Source: Toxorhynchites rutilus septentrionalis (taxonomy: Eukaryota; Arthropoda; Insecta; Diptera; Culicidae). Taken from it: a stretch of DNA of 64,000 nt. The stretch is taken from NCBI RefSeq assembly GCF_029784135.1, contig NC_073745.1, positions 308,774,834-308,838,833 of the forward strand, given 5' to 3'. Under the pieces are notes generated by a model, which saw nothing but the letters and a program-made list of their open reading frames with translations, made no database searches and was not told where the DNA came from. Position numbers and translations under genes: made by a program. Of the stretch, positions 44,601-56,480 are shown piece by piece (the first letter of the stretch is position 1; each line of letters begins with the position of its first letter).

Positions 44601-46500
44601 AAATAAGAACAAATGGAATAAAAAAAAACTTGCCATCCAGTGGTGCCGCAATGGAATAATTCGTATCATATTAGGCGTTTGTGTATTATCCTCACGAAGG
44701 CAGGAGGATTGAATCAACCATTTTCGGCTAATTCAACTAAACCACGCAAACCAATCTTCGTTTTTAAAGTTCTCTAAAAAGTTAATCCTCAAGTTCCAAT
44801 TCATTCTAATATCCATTCTAATTGATAATTGATATCCAACGCGATAAACAAGCGAAATTAATAGAACAGAACTTTTTTTTTCCATTTTTCTTATTTTTCT
44901 AAAAACGAGAACATTTCATCATCGATTTGGAAATTATTTCAGATTTGTTTCGGTTAATACCTGTTATAATTCTTCAGGAGTTCTTATTCTGTTTTACTAT
45001 TGCTCGTAACAATGCTTTCGAACAAGCATTGTTTATAATTTATAATTTTGTTTAGAATTTTTTGCATCAAACGAAAAATCAATCAAGAAAATCTCAAAAG
45101 AACGAGAGAACAATGAAATATGATTATATAAATAAATAAGCGAAAACAGGATAAGACTTGAATAACGCAAAAAAAGTGAATTGAAAATTTAAAAAAAAAA
45201 CGACGCTGGCAAAATAATTATGGCCATAAAAACAACTGAACAACTGTTGATTCTTTGATTTTGCATAGATACCACTAACAGCTCGACTACGCTAGTCTTT
45301 AAAAAATGAATAGTCAAAATCAAGTAGTTCAAACTTATAAATAACCAGAAAATAGTAAAAGTAGAAGAAAAATAACGAAAAAAAACAAATAGTGAAGAAA
45401 TAGAACAATAAGAACAAAGCGACATAAAGACAAACTAAGGTTTAAAATACTGCCCCCAAAATAGCCCGCAAAATATCAAACAAATGAAAAATTTTGATTC
45501 TTCGAGAACTTTCACTTCTGTTAGATTGGAAAAGTTTCTAGGATTTAACATGCATCAACCTTGAGGGTCGAATCATTGAAATTAAATCTATTTCTCATCT
45601 GTTTGACCAGTCCCATAATTTCACGATAAAAAAAACTGTACCTATCTGTAATCTGTACCGTACGGAATCTGTACCCAAAAAAAACGAAAAAATTTGTACC
45701 TTTCCAGATAAATCTGTATAGAAGAAGTAGGTAATACGCACCCCCTAAGCGAGAATGGATTTATCTTGACCGTGCTTTCAAAATTTAAGGTAACAACTAC
45801 GTCAGTACGTAAATTAGTTAACTCCCTGTCATCTGTAATCGTTCTGTATTTTAGATACGGAATAACAAAAGTGCTACGAATTTTATATTGCATGGCGCCC
45901 AAATTCTAAATTTCCAATCATACGGTGTTGAATGTCCCAGCAGAGGTATAATATGCTCATCAGTTGTTTCTCTCAGAGACTAGTAAACTCAGAGAAACCG
46001 CTTGTATGAATGAGATATACCATCAATCTAATCCCTTCATGCCCACCAGCGAAGAGAAGAAACCGTTCCTCCGGTGAGCGTGTTCTCCCAAGATTCGTGC
46101 ATGAATTCTCCAGTCCGCCCTCTCTTTTTTCCTACATTCTCTGAGCACATTATATAGATGCCAGATGTGAAGACATGTTTTCGTTTTGAAGACATTTAGT
46201 TTTGTGAAAACATACTGAGGTCATTTCAAAGTATGTGAAAACAATTGTTTGTGTGATTTATCGAACATGATTTAGAAATATCGTGATGGTTCGCTCTTTT
46301 TTTTTCATTATGATTACATTTGAAGACGTGCCATGCAGAGATATTTGAAAAAATGAAAATTTGAAATTTGAAGTTATTTCTCTCGTAAGAATGTTATCGG
46401 CCCGAAAGCGAGCAAATTGCCCGGCAGGCGCGTTTTAGACACATCTCCTCTACATGTGGTAACACTACCCGTATCAATCCTAGAGAACTCAACACTCTGC
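44601..46500. other. AT-rich non-coding stretch
   Basis: No gene or element with defined ends. CTGTACC/CTGTATA-rich text at 45640-45720 resembles 55630-55720 and 6890-6950, an old dispersed repeat. Confidence 0.4.
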
Positions 46501-48915
46501 CATTCTTAATTCAACGCCACTCCACAATTGTTCACGCAATTGTGTCACTGTGCATTTCTAGCCCTTTTCACCCTCATTACTGTCACTTCAAAGACCCAGC
46601 ACGGAGGTCAAAAGTCCGCCCTTTACGCTAACAATTCCAACCGAAGAGGGCGGCAAACTGTCACCGAAAAAGAAGGTGCAAACAGTGTTTTTGTTTTGGT
46701 TATAATATACACAAATCATTTAACATCTGTGGCAAATGTCATTCCCTTTGAGCACTACCTCCCCCGTCTCAGTCAGAGTTATTTCACACATCCCTTCCCA
46801 TCCTGCTTGCAAGTGTGGTCGGAAATATCCCTGAATGGGAACAGGACCAGTGCACAAGGTGAGAGATAAAAATCGTAAGGTGGAAGATATAAATTACACT
46901 TGGTCACGTTATTAAACGCTTTCGTCGCCGGACGGGATTGTGTTTTTTTTTCTTTTTTCTTTTTATGTGGGGGTAAAAACGAAAGGACATTTTTGTCACG
47001 AAGGTTGAACACGAAAAAATAGGAGAAAAAAAATTGTTGGAGAACATCATACGTTTTATTGTTTTATTTTTATGTACTTCGGGTATACAATACTAGGATT
47101 CATGACTGTCCCCTTCAAAATCGACTTCAATCGGTGACGCCATGTTGTAAGCAAACGAAGTTATCCTGTCAACAAATGTCTACTGTGATCTTATAAACTT
47201 TCAACGCAATTCAGTGAAATTTTGAAAATCTTTACTCATAAAATAAATAAATGACAGCATTTTTTCGAGCGCCAGGATTTGTTCGTGTTCAACCTGTATA
47301 TGAACCCTGACAAAGGTTGAATGAAGTGTCGAAGGGGAAATTACAATACAGTTTATTATCAAGATTGTAAGCAGTAAGTGTGAACGACACACGATGTGTG
47401 AAATTGAATTTCATACCTGGCAGCAGGTTGACGTGTGTAACGTTTAGTGAAACAAACATGGTAATTTATCGTGGCGTGTCGTTCGGTATTAGACTTTCGT
47501 TGGTTGGTTCTGGGACGATACGAGTTCTCAAGACCATGATTAGAAACTGTCGGGTATATCATATTTCATACTTTTTTTCGGGCGCTTGGCACCCGCGATA
47601 ATCAAGTCGTGCGGCGCACGCGTGTCCCATAAACGCTCCAATCATCAGCACATTACCCATTATGCCCTGCTGTGCATCCATAATATATTCATCTCGAAAG
47701 CAGCCAAACGCGTTCTTTGTTCTCGCACGTTTTCTATTCGTAAAGGAGAATCGCCCCTCATCCCTCCCTGGCTTAGATGGTATAGAATCATCTCAAGCTC
47801 CCTGCAGGAGGCTAAGATGACGACGATCAAGGGGCGCATCCAATAATGGTTCCGGACATCAACAACAACAACAACAGAAACGCACCGTAAAGGTGCGTTT
47901 CACAATGGGTGCGGATTTTTCCCATGCGTTTGTCGCAGCATTTCCAAACTCCTTATGTGTCGTAACACTCATTCACATGAAATTAAATCACCCCCCGCCC
48001 ACGTTGACGTGTTTTGTATCATCACATCGCCGCGGCCCGGTCCGAAAGTGTGTCCTCCCCTCGCGACAACAGTAACAACCTTATAACGAGCATGTGCAGG
48101 TGGTGTGCGTGATCAGAATCGGAAGTGGTTACTTTTTTCTTGCTCTTGCTCTTGTCTCTTACCTCACCTTGCCACACCTAATCATATCAGTTATAAGCGC
48201 CTTGCCGAGCGGTCGGATCGGCAAGGAAAGAAGAAGTAAAAGTTTATAGTGATTACCGCTAGGCCAAGGGGAATCAGCTCGGAGAAGGTGAACCCCTGCC
48301 AATATAAGCAATGCTTGTTATGCATCGTAAGCACGTGGAGCACGTAGTCGGGTTGTAATTTTATTAAAGGAAACATAACCCGTGGCGACCTTTAAGTTCA
48401 TAGCAGGGCGCAATAAGGATCCGTTCCCATCAGGAAAGGGAAGCAAGTGGAGCAAGTAGTATTGTTTGGTGAATGGATTTATTGGATTTGGATTTGGTGA
48501 GAGGTTGGCACGGTAAAGCACAATTCACATTCAAAGTAACGCCAACGCTACTTGAAATTCACAATTCCAGCGGTAACTTATCGTTAACCATCAATGAATA
48601 AACTAAGTATTTATGTTTTGATTTTGAGTTCCGATTAGTTTTTGATTTAAATCAGAATCCTTTGATGTATAGCTGAGACGAAACATGACAACTGAGTTCT
48701 TACTCTTCTTACTGCATTTTCGTTGACCGAGTGCTAGATAACAGGGAAGCCGAGATGTGAATGCCAAATGTTGGAAAAAATTCGGATGATTATTTTCCCA
48801 TGATAGAAACATTTTTTGTTGGCATGATGTATTTTCTGATCTGTACCATAATTATTCAACCGAATATCAAAGTTGTTGTTGTTCTATATTCTGTTATTTT
48901 GGTGTGCAATATGTT
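46501..48915. other. Less AT-rich non-coding stretch
   Basis: It resembles single-copy DNA. A short (AAC)n is at 47859-47877. Open frames of 60-113 codons overlap on both strands and carry no domain. No splice-linked gene could be assembled. Confidence 0.4.
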
Positions 48916-48919
48916 GATT

Positions 48920-49440
48920 AGGGTGGCAATGGATATATGGGAAACATTTCATCATCAATCATCATCAAAATGATCTGTGCAAAGTTTCTGCTCAATCGGA
49001 CATGATTTAGGGGTACCCCAAAGCGCTCAAAGTTTTGATTTTTTTATCCACGAAAATCTTTCAAGGGGGGAGTAAAGGAAATTTGGAAAATCGAATCGAT
49101 TTTTTTTCGGTGCCAAATGACTCAAAAATGCATGAAACGTCAAGATCTGGTGTCATCTCGAAAAAAAAAATTTTGGCCGAAAATATACCTTTTGGGACTT
49201 AGCCTGAGAGGCAATGAAGGTATGGAAAGGTATGGAAGGTATCGAATTTAAAGAACCGACCATGTACATTTTGATTATTGGTCCAAAAAATGACCTGTGG
49301 ATCAAAAAATCAAAACTTTCGCTTTCAGGCACCCCTAAATTATGTCCGATTGAGCTGCACAGATCGTTTTTTTGAGCCAATAAACAAAATGTACATGGTC
49401 GGTTTCTGAAATTTGACATGACCATTTTCGCTGCCACCCT
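48920..49440. mobile_element. Family F foldback element, complete copy
   Basis: It starts AGGGTGGCAATGG (48920) and ends CGCTGCCACCCT (49440), inverted ends. The arms match through CTCAATCGGACATGATTTAGGGG (left) and its inverted form at 49333-49360. The landmark GTCAAGATCTGGTGTCATCT ties it to 33550-34169. No coding content. Confidence 0.75.
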
Positions 49441-50820
49441 GATGTACATGCATTAGAGCAGAGCCGAAATGAAGAATTTCAATGCGCAGTCAGCAAGTCT
49501 TGCTGGATTTGTAAACGGTTGGACCATCTCATCAAGTTCAGCAAGGAGTTCAGACGCTCTAAACAATTCAAGTGAATGAATCCGAAAATTGCAGGTTCGT
49601 GTCCTGTCACGGTCGCCATGACGTATATGTAAACTATCACAGGTCGCCGTACACTAATTCACTGCCGCCATGATACAGGATCATGATACGCGGTCGCCAT
49701 GTTACATGCCTGTCCCTTTGGCATGCTCGGATTTCGGATTTAACGTAATTCACGAGTCGATGTCTGTCACCGACTGTCTGGTTTATTTCCATGTCTCTGC
49801 TTAAATACTAGTTTACACTTATTTTCTTAACTCTACACAAAACGTAACGTAATTTACTGGGCGGAGCATTGCACAGGGAAATGGTACAAGTAGAAAGTGA
49901 AAGGGATAGAACGAGGACGGAGAAATTTTCTTGTGCTTGCAATTGGGTTTCCGCCTTGCACGCACAAGCATGTCTCAAGTGGGTCATTGAAATAAAACAC
50001 TGACGCTTGCGTCGTGTGACGAATTGTACACACGGTTCAAGTATCATGTTTACTTCTTTGGTGGGAATGTGTTGTTTCTGCGGTCATAAATTGTTTGGTG
50101 GGTGATAAACAATTTATGACCTGTGGTTAAGGAGGGTTTAGGATCTCGGATAATTGAATTTCACCAAGTGTGAAATGAGATGAAACATTTGTAATTTAAG
50201 TGTTGGAGGAGGTCTGTGGGAAAGTTCAATTTTGGAAGGCGTAGTGCCACAGTTTTTATATCAAAATCACCAAATGTCAACAATGGTTCATCAATAAGAT
50301 TATCAGCATGTAGCTAATTTGTTAAATAAACGAACGGTAAGCCACTTTGCGTTAAATTTGGTTTGAATCGTTGGTTTATTGATTTCTCCATCTCCATTTT
50401 TTTGATTCTCCATAAATTCTTAGATCTGTTTTGATAAAAGGATACAGAAGATCAATATTAAGTGATTGTCTTGTGCTGTTGTGATTTTCGTTCACACGAC
50501 TAAAAATAGACACTGTTATGATGGGTTATGTCGCAATGATGGAAGACAACATTTCTTCGTTCAGAATGAACCTTAGAAGTTACCTTAGAAAGAAAACCAA
50601 CATAAAAAAAAATTTCAACAACATAGTAAAAATTATCAATTCTTAGAGTTAGGCATTTTTATTAAAAGACATTTATTTCTATTTATTTATTTATTTATTT
50701 TTTGAGATTCAAGAAGAAGTTTCGTTCGAATGAAGCAGCATTTAATTGTTACACTGTTAATACATCGTTCAAAGGTGTCTGTTCAAAGGTAGGGGATAGA
50801 CTTGCTGTCTGCTTATGCGT
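49441..50820. other. Non-coding stretch, possible LTR debris
   Basis: GGTCGCCATG occurs at 49611 and 49691, with related GGTCGCCG at 49643, as in some retrotransposon LTRs, but no LTR pair or coding region is present. The rest is unassigned. Confidence 0.35.
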
Positions 50821-50825
50821 TTTAA

Positions 50826-50866
50826 TCTTTGTACAGACCGGAAATATATTCCGGTCTGTACAAAGA
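50826..50866. repeat. Perfect 18-bp inverted repeat with 5-base loop
   Basis: The arm TCTTTGTACAGACCGGAA (50826-50843) is exactly inverted at 50849-50866 around ATATA. It would form a strong hairpin or cruciform. It lies just upstream of the family B tandem units. Confidence 0.9.
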
Positions 50867-50909
50867 CAAGAAAGTACAAAATACTCGCAGCTTGTATATA
50901 GCAATATAG

Positions 50910-51190
50910 TATATAGCAAAGCGGATTCCTCCAGCAGTCTTTGTTTTGAAATCCATCGTAGGGACACTTTTTGGTGGGGACAAAAATACCTCCAACTTGT
51001 TTATATTGGCAAAGCGGATTCCTCCAGGCACATTGATTTTGAAGTTCGTGTTAGGGAAACACAGCTCGGTGGAAACAAAAATACCCCTACTTGCATGTAT
51101 ATTTGCAAAGCGGATTCCTACAGGTAGGTTGATTTTGAAGTCTGTGTTGGAGAAACCGTAAATCGGGCCAATCAAAACTAGGCAGTTAGG
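50910..51190. repeat. Family B tandem units, about 93-96 bp, three copies
   Basis: GCAAAGCGGATTCCTCCAG begins units at 50916, 51009 and 51105 (last with CTACAG). Each continues with TTTTGAA(A/G)T...GTGT(T/A)(A/G)GG and a run like GGGACAAAAATACC. The 141-codon frame crossing it reflects the repeat. Related units flank the DD37E element at 27432-28880. Confidence 0.8.
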
Positions 51191-51434
51191 GCGTTTAATT
51201 AACGCTTAACATTTTACTGTTATTCAATTGTTTTTTCTCATGAAAAATACTATTTTATTCATTGTGATAGACGCGTAGAAATATTTCCTATCAATTGATG
51301 CAAACATCTTTCCAATATATTAAGAAATGTCCGAGTTATAAGCATTCAGAATCTTTCATTTTTTCCTGCATATTCTATGTTTAGGCTTTCATTTCACCCC
51401 CATATACTCCGGTTAGACGTAATCCCACGTCAAC
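51191..51434 (+). repeat. Family B body and terminus
   Basis: ATTGTGATAGACGCGTAGAA (51261), GCAAACATCTTT and TATAAGCATTCAGAATCTTTC match the copies at 20594 and 29031. It ends TTAGACGTAATCCCACGTCAAC, a degenerate A/B terminus. Confidence 0.65.
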
Positions 51435-51476
51435 AAGAATAAGGGTGTATAACTTAGCGTTTATGCAGTGTTTTTT

Positions 51477-52555
51477 TGACGTAGGACTACGTCTTTCATT
51501 TCTATACCGGGGTGTAAAATCAAAATTTCGAATACGAACGCGTTACGCCGGAGACCGAGATTTTGAGCGTTAATAGCTCCTAAACAACTGAACGAAATGG
51601 TATGATAAACACTTCATTCAAAAGATAAAATGTCTACGCGTTCTATACTTGTTACTTTCTGATCCAAAAACTTGTTTCAATAGTCTTAGAATTGCTTTCA
51701 AAACAGGCTATTGAAATCACCAATCGGTATATAAGCGAGCGCCGCTCGGAAATCCACTCAGTTCAAATTGAACAGCGATTGGAGCATGTTGTCGCTGTTG
51801 TGGTGAAGCTCTTCATTTATCATGAAAGCGCGGATGAACGGTGTCACCAAGAGCCTGTTTGTGCACCTTAGGCCAGAAGGGAATCCATCAGGAGGAGAGT
51901 GATGCTACAAACGGTTCCCCGGGAAGATCTCGAAGCAGCCGCTACACACACACACATACACGCACGGAATTCTTTCCGTTTGGATCGAGAAAGATCCGGA
52001 AAATAATCTGCCAGTTCCTCTAGGAATTTAAAAATACATTCATGTGAAAGAGTTTTTTTGAATGTTTTCTATCCATGTAACACTGTGACCAAATATGTTT
52101 CAATCAAGTGCTATTAACAGATGGATATCGAGTTAGCATTAACCACTGGTGGGCTTCCAGTATCGAGGAAAATGTGGAAATATCTAATCGTTACTGAAAA
52201 TATTCTGCCAGTTCCTCTGGGAATTTAAAATTACATTCATGTGAAAGAGTTTATTTGAATGTTTTCTATCCATGTAACACTGTGACCAAATACATTTGGT
52301 TTTGTGATTTTTCAATCAATCGCAATTAACAGGATAGCTTCTGAAGATTATTCTTCCCCATCAGTAGGATATTTCCGTATCCAATATTGGATGCATAAAA
52401 CCTTGTGCCTCCAACGTAACGCTCTCGTTTTCGAAGTCCCCCAAATATTCATTCATTCAGAATGAATTCAGATTCAACTTCAAACAAATGATCTGTAAAT
52501 CAACGATAGTCCTACGTCACCCTTGCGGTTCTACCATAGATATAACCCACTTCTT
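51477..52555 (+). mobile_element. Family A repeat, copy 3 (best-preserved ends)
   Basis: TGACGTAGGACTA (51477-51489) is exactly inverted as TAGTCCTACGTCA (52507-52519), and about 35 more bases of family sequence (CCCTTGCGGTTCTACCATAG) follow. The order inside is the CATTTCTATACCGGGG leader, a core promoter at 51728, a (CA)n near 51941, two hairpin and GAAAGAG modules (52011 and 52206) and the terminus. About 1.05 kb. No conserved reading frame was found, so it looks non-autonomous. The class is unknown to me. Confidence 0.7.
51728..51763 (+). promoter_or_regulatory. Conserved core promoter inside family A, copy 3
   Basis: TATATAAG at 51728-51735 and TCAGTT at 51758-51763, with A+1 near 51760, 32 bases from the TATA start. 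The segment from TATA to about +50 is nearly identical to 34413-34498. Confidence 0.6.
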
Positions 52556-52995
52556 GTTTTTTATTTTGAATAGTATTTCTGCTGCAGTGATTGTTATTTT
52601 GCTCATAATTTGATTGTTAACTACTTCACGGTTGGTATCCAATTATATACTCTTCTCTGCTTGGCCGCTGCTGTTATACTATGTGAGATCAAAGAAGAAT
52701 CACAAAAAGTTGTAGGGGTGGAACTTGTGGTGCAATGTTTCCCTCTCTTAGAAAACACAGGACATGATAGAATCGAAATTATACAAAGAATCGATAGTAC
52801 AAATTTTCCTTAATTGAAATGTGAATGCAACTATTCAATTTTGAATATTTTCGGCAACACTGTAAAAATGTTTGAAATCCCATTTTTGTATATTTATCTT
52901 TACCAATTATTTTCCCCATCAATCAATCACGAGAGATATATTCGATATTGTTGAAAGCGGACACGGTTTACTGAAAAGCGCCGTACGACAATGAA
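52556..52995. other. Non-coding stretch
   Basis: Nothing recognised. Confidence 0.4.
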
Positions 52996-53034
52996 GTGTC
53001 TTTGTCATGGCAGGTGGCGAAGAAGTTTGGATTG

Positions 53035-53115
53035 AGTTGTCGCCAAGCGCCTTTCTCAGGACTAAGGACGAATGAACTGCAAAAGTTTAAAGTCCGTATA
53101 ATTCAACACAGTCAG
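53035..53115. repeat. Family A-like middle segment
   Basis: GCGCCTTTCTCAGGACTAAGGACGAATGAACTGCAAAAGTTTAAAGTCCGTATAAT resembles 41503-41556, part of family A copy 2. It lies about 330 bases upstream of the degenerate histone-type hairpin. Confidence 0.6.
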
Positions 53116-53428
53116 GCACAAGATTTCATTCACTGCGCTTTGGATATCGAACCAAAAAGATCGTACCTTAGCACTCCGAAAGGGTTTATATTAAAACCAT
53201 CCTTTTCTGCGTTTTTCGTCCCATAACTCAGCAAGGAGAGGATTAGCCATCTATTAATTGAGCTTTAGCCACTGTGGTGGTCTTTGCTCCTGTACAGTTA
53301 TTGGCGGCATCTGCAGTTACCGCTGTGGCGGAGATTACTTCTTCTGGTGGTTTTATGGTGGTATTTGCTACTTGGAGGATTTTCTTGCTAACCGCTTTAA
53401 TGGTGTTTCATTGTCCATCTACAAAAAC

Positions 53429-53450
53429 GGCCCTTTTCCGGACCACCAAA
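53429..53450 (+). promoter_or_regulatory. Degenerate histone-type 3' stem-loop
   Basis: AAAACGGCCCTTTTCCGGACCACCAAA compares with AAAACGGCCCTTTTCAGGGCCACCAAA at 14799. The loop, the 5' flank and the ACCAAA 3' flank are kept, but two of six stem pairs are lost. No histone frame lies upstream, and the valine- and alanine-rich frame at 53274-53462 is not histone-like. Confidence 0.55.
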
Positions 53451-53524
53451 TTTTCACTTTAAGTTGATCGTGTCTGACCCTTGATTTATTTCACTAATTA
53501 AGAGAAAACACATGCAAAGAAGGG

Positions 53525-53775
53525 TTAACACGTTGCGCTTTTTGGTAGGGAAGCTCCTGGGACTGACAGTTACAAAATAGGAAAATCAAAATATATATGG
53601 TTTGTTTTCGGATGTTTTACAAAATGTGACTGCTTTCTAGTAGAATTTCTGACTATTTTCTATTCATACAATAGGTATCTTTGGGAGTTGTGACCGACAC
53701 AGATATTGTCCAAACGCACTTGATGCGGGCTGAATGGAATGCGTAGCAAGAACAATCCGGGGCTCAAACTGTTAA
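53525..53775. mobile_element. piggyBac-type MITE, copy 2
   Basis: TTAA flanks both sides (53525-53528 and 53772-53775). The ends CACGTTGCG and CTCAAACTG are imperfect inverted repeats. The body matches 25122-25385 (GGGACTGACAGTTACAAAATA at 53549, ATCTTTGGGAG at 53687). Non-coding. Confidence 0.75.
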
Positions 53776-53779
53776 TGAG

Positions 53780-54940
53780 AACAGTCGAATTAAGAGATAA
53801 AATCCACATTAGACAACATTCGACGTTCTGGTCCGTTTCTTTGACGTTGTTTCGTATGTGAAATGTACTGATTACACCTTTTCCCACGAGGGGCGGTAGC
53901 AACAACAGTGACATAATAACTTCCTTCGTGCGCAATGTCCAACAGGACTCAAAAGCGCACTCCATCACGACTAAGTACACAATTTATTCAAGTATAATGT
54001 ATTGAATGGAACCAACTTCATGAGCGAGCATTGATAATCTCTTCCCGAGTTGCGATCGCAATTGGCTGGCGCGAAAGCAATTATTTGTTATGCAATGAAT
54101 TGCTGCGCGCTGGATTGAGCTTTCTATAAGAGAGACATGGAAACGAATGATTAGCAGCACTCGGGAGAACAAGTGGAAAAGAGAATAGCTCCTCCACAGT
54201 AGCGCACTTTTTTCTCAGGTCCCGTCAAGATTGACCATAAAAAGCAATCGTTGATAAGCTACGCACTTATCACACACAGACCCAAACAAACACTCAATCA
54301 CACTCAAATCGGATCTCTCAATTAAATTTTGAGTCGCGTCGAGATCGGTTAACACGCAAATCAAGTGCCCGAGCTGTCGACACGCGAAATGTGGAACAGA
54401 TATTTTTTTATTTTATTTTTTTTTTTTTTGAGATCAGCTATGCGTGAACATCGCGCAACCGGTAGGCCACCACGCCGCTCTTCGGGTGTAAATTATAATT
54501 CGTCAAGCGTTGTCGACAGCCAGCGTAAGATAAATTGTTTTTGTCTCGTGTGCCGTAACTGGCACTGATGAGTTTGCTTTGACAGAATTGTGATTGGAAG
54601 ATAGCGCCGGAGAAGGCAAATTTAATGGTGGGTTACATTACTACCTTATTGAATGATGTTATAAACGGAAGTGCAACAGAGGTAAAGAATTGTTGTCGCA
54701 GATAAGATACCTTGGATTCAAACCTGAAAATCTAGGACTACAAACTTCAAACCTGAAAACTATTCTAGGGGTAATACTTCCATGGCTGAAAGCTCTCAAT
54801 TGGATGTGATCCCGGTTGTAATTCTGATACTAAATTACAAACATTGATTCCATAATTGAATGAGAATTTTCGAAGATAATTCTCTAAATGGAATGTCACA
54901 GGACCCCTCGGTGTCAAACGCTCTCAAAACAACAGTTAGA
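53780..54940. other. Non-coding stretch
   Basis: No gene recognised. A T-run with interruptions lies at 54405-54430. Confidence 0.4.
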
Positions 54941-54944
54941 GAAA

Positions 54945-55009
54945 GTAGGGGCAATCTGGACCCCCTAAGCAAAACGCCTAATATTTCCAAACCAATACGG
55001 TCTAAATCA
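54945..55009 (-). repeat. Solo terminus of the pogo-like family
   Basis: GGGGCAATCTGGACCCCCTAAGCAAAACGCCTAATATTTCC... corresponds to the right end of the 16029-17003 element read inwards (CCTAAGCAAATCGCCTAATG, ACCAATACGGTCTAAAT). Only about 65 bases are present. Confidence 0.65.
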
Positions 55010-55130
55010 GGGTTTCTCAAAGTGGTCGATATCGACCCCCAGGTGTCGATTTCGATTTCCCAGGGGTCGACAGGAACGAAAATTGTTTTTGGGGACCGAC
55101 GGGGTCTGAATATCGACCCCTATAAAATAA
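55010..55130 (+). mobile_element. Possible hAT terminus abutting the pogo fragment
   Basis: CAGGGTTTCTCAAAGTGG at 55009-55026 has the form of many hAT ends (CAGGGNTTCTCAA). It begins exactly where the pogo-family match stops, so it may mark an insertion. The right end was not found. Confidence 0.4.
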
Positions 55131-55735
55131 CACAAAATTCTTATTTGAAATATTCAAGATGCTCCATATTTTCAAGTTTCCTGAAATAATTGAAACAAAT
55201 TTTTTGTTACGTCATGCACATAGATGACCAAGCAATTTGTAAATTCTTTTCCAATCACTTTATTCCAGTTCACTTCATTTAGCTATGTAAATACCTTGTA
55301 ATCTGTTGAATTAAAATAGAAGTTGAAGTACATTATCATTCAAGCTCCCACCGTATTTCAGAACGCATATGAAAATCCAACCTAGGGACCTGTTTTGTTG
55401 GCACTGTGAAGCGAGGTTATTCGCTCAACACACGCTGATGAATGTGGAATTACCAAAAAGTATCCCAAAAGCAGCAGGATTAGCAGGAATGGAGAAGTGA
55501 GGTGACATTTCATATACATTGTTATAAATCAAGTTTACAAAACAAAAACAAAACAAAGTTTATTAGCAAGAAGGAAGACAGAGAAAATGAACTGTAATTT
55601 ACTTTTTAACATTTAAATTTGAGTTTGAAAAAAATCTGTAATTCTGTATATACAGTTTCAATATCTGAAATTTGGCGTTAAATCTGTAAAATACAGAATA
55701 TTCTGTATATGTGGCAACTCTGAGAATGACTTATA
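55131..55735. other. AT-rich non-coding stretch
   Basis: May be the remainder of the hAT-like element. Nothing specific recognised. Confidence 0.35.
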
Positions 55736-55739
55736 TCTT

Positions 55740-56480
55740 AGTAGAAAATATTATTGCCATACAAATGAAACACAAATTTCTGCATAACTCGAGAATTATT
55801 CAAGCAAATGAAACCAAATTTGGTATGTGGAGGTTATAGGGTGCTATAAATTATTCTATGGTGGTTGGATACTCCTCCCCCCTCTCTTAGGTGGAGCTGG
55901 CATACAAATGAAACACAAATTTCTGCATAACTCGAGAATAAATCAAGAGAATGATACCAAATCTGGCATGTGGAGGTTGCCATAAACGTTTTTACGGTAG
56001 TTAGAAACCTTCACCCCCTCCTCTAAGGGGGGCTCTCATACAAATGAAGCACAAATTTGTGCATTACTCGAGAATTAATCAAGCAAATGGAACCAAATTT
56101 TGCATGTGGAGATTTTAGGGTGCAATAAATGATTCTATGGTGGTTAGATACTCTCCCTCTCTCTCTTAGGTGGGGTTGCCATACAAATGAAACACAAATT
56201 TTTGCATAACTCGAGAATTAATCAAGAAAATGAAACCAAATTTTGCATATGGAGGTTTTTGGGGTGCAATAAATGTTTTTACGATGGTTAGACACTCCAC
56301 TACCCTCTCTAAGGGGGAGCTGCCATACAAAATTCAACGGGGTCGATTAGAAGATCAATCAATGAACAGTTCTGCGATTGGACCCATGAACTTGCTCATA
56401 GTAAGAATGTTTGAAGGTATTGATAACAAAAAAAAACAAATTTTGGGCGGGACGAAGTTTTGGTTTGCCAGGTCAGCTAG
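55740..56480 (+). mobile_element. Helitron-like element, copy 2, with four minisatellite units
   Basis: Units of about 140 bases begin with CATACAAATGAA(A/G)CACAAATT near 55757, 55902, 56038 and 56180, each with GCAT(A/T)ACTCGAGAAT and a CT-rich end. Then come TCGATTAGAAGATCAATCAATGAACAG (shared with 4796) and the 3' end GCCAGGTCAGCTAG at 56480, followed by T. Same family as copy 1. The 5' end is uncertain. Confidence 0.7.

Noticed and set aside
49605..50040. Possible LTR
   Set aside because: Repeated GGTCGCCATG is suggestive, but no second LTR, primer-binding site or coding region was found.
50702..51127. 141-codon open frame and its antisense partner
   Set aside because: They arise from the perfect hairpin and the 93-96 bp tandem units.
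53258..53467. Val/Ala-rich frames upstream of the degenerate histone hairpin
   Set aside because: I compared them with histone compositions on both strands and found no resemblance to a core histone or H1.
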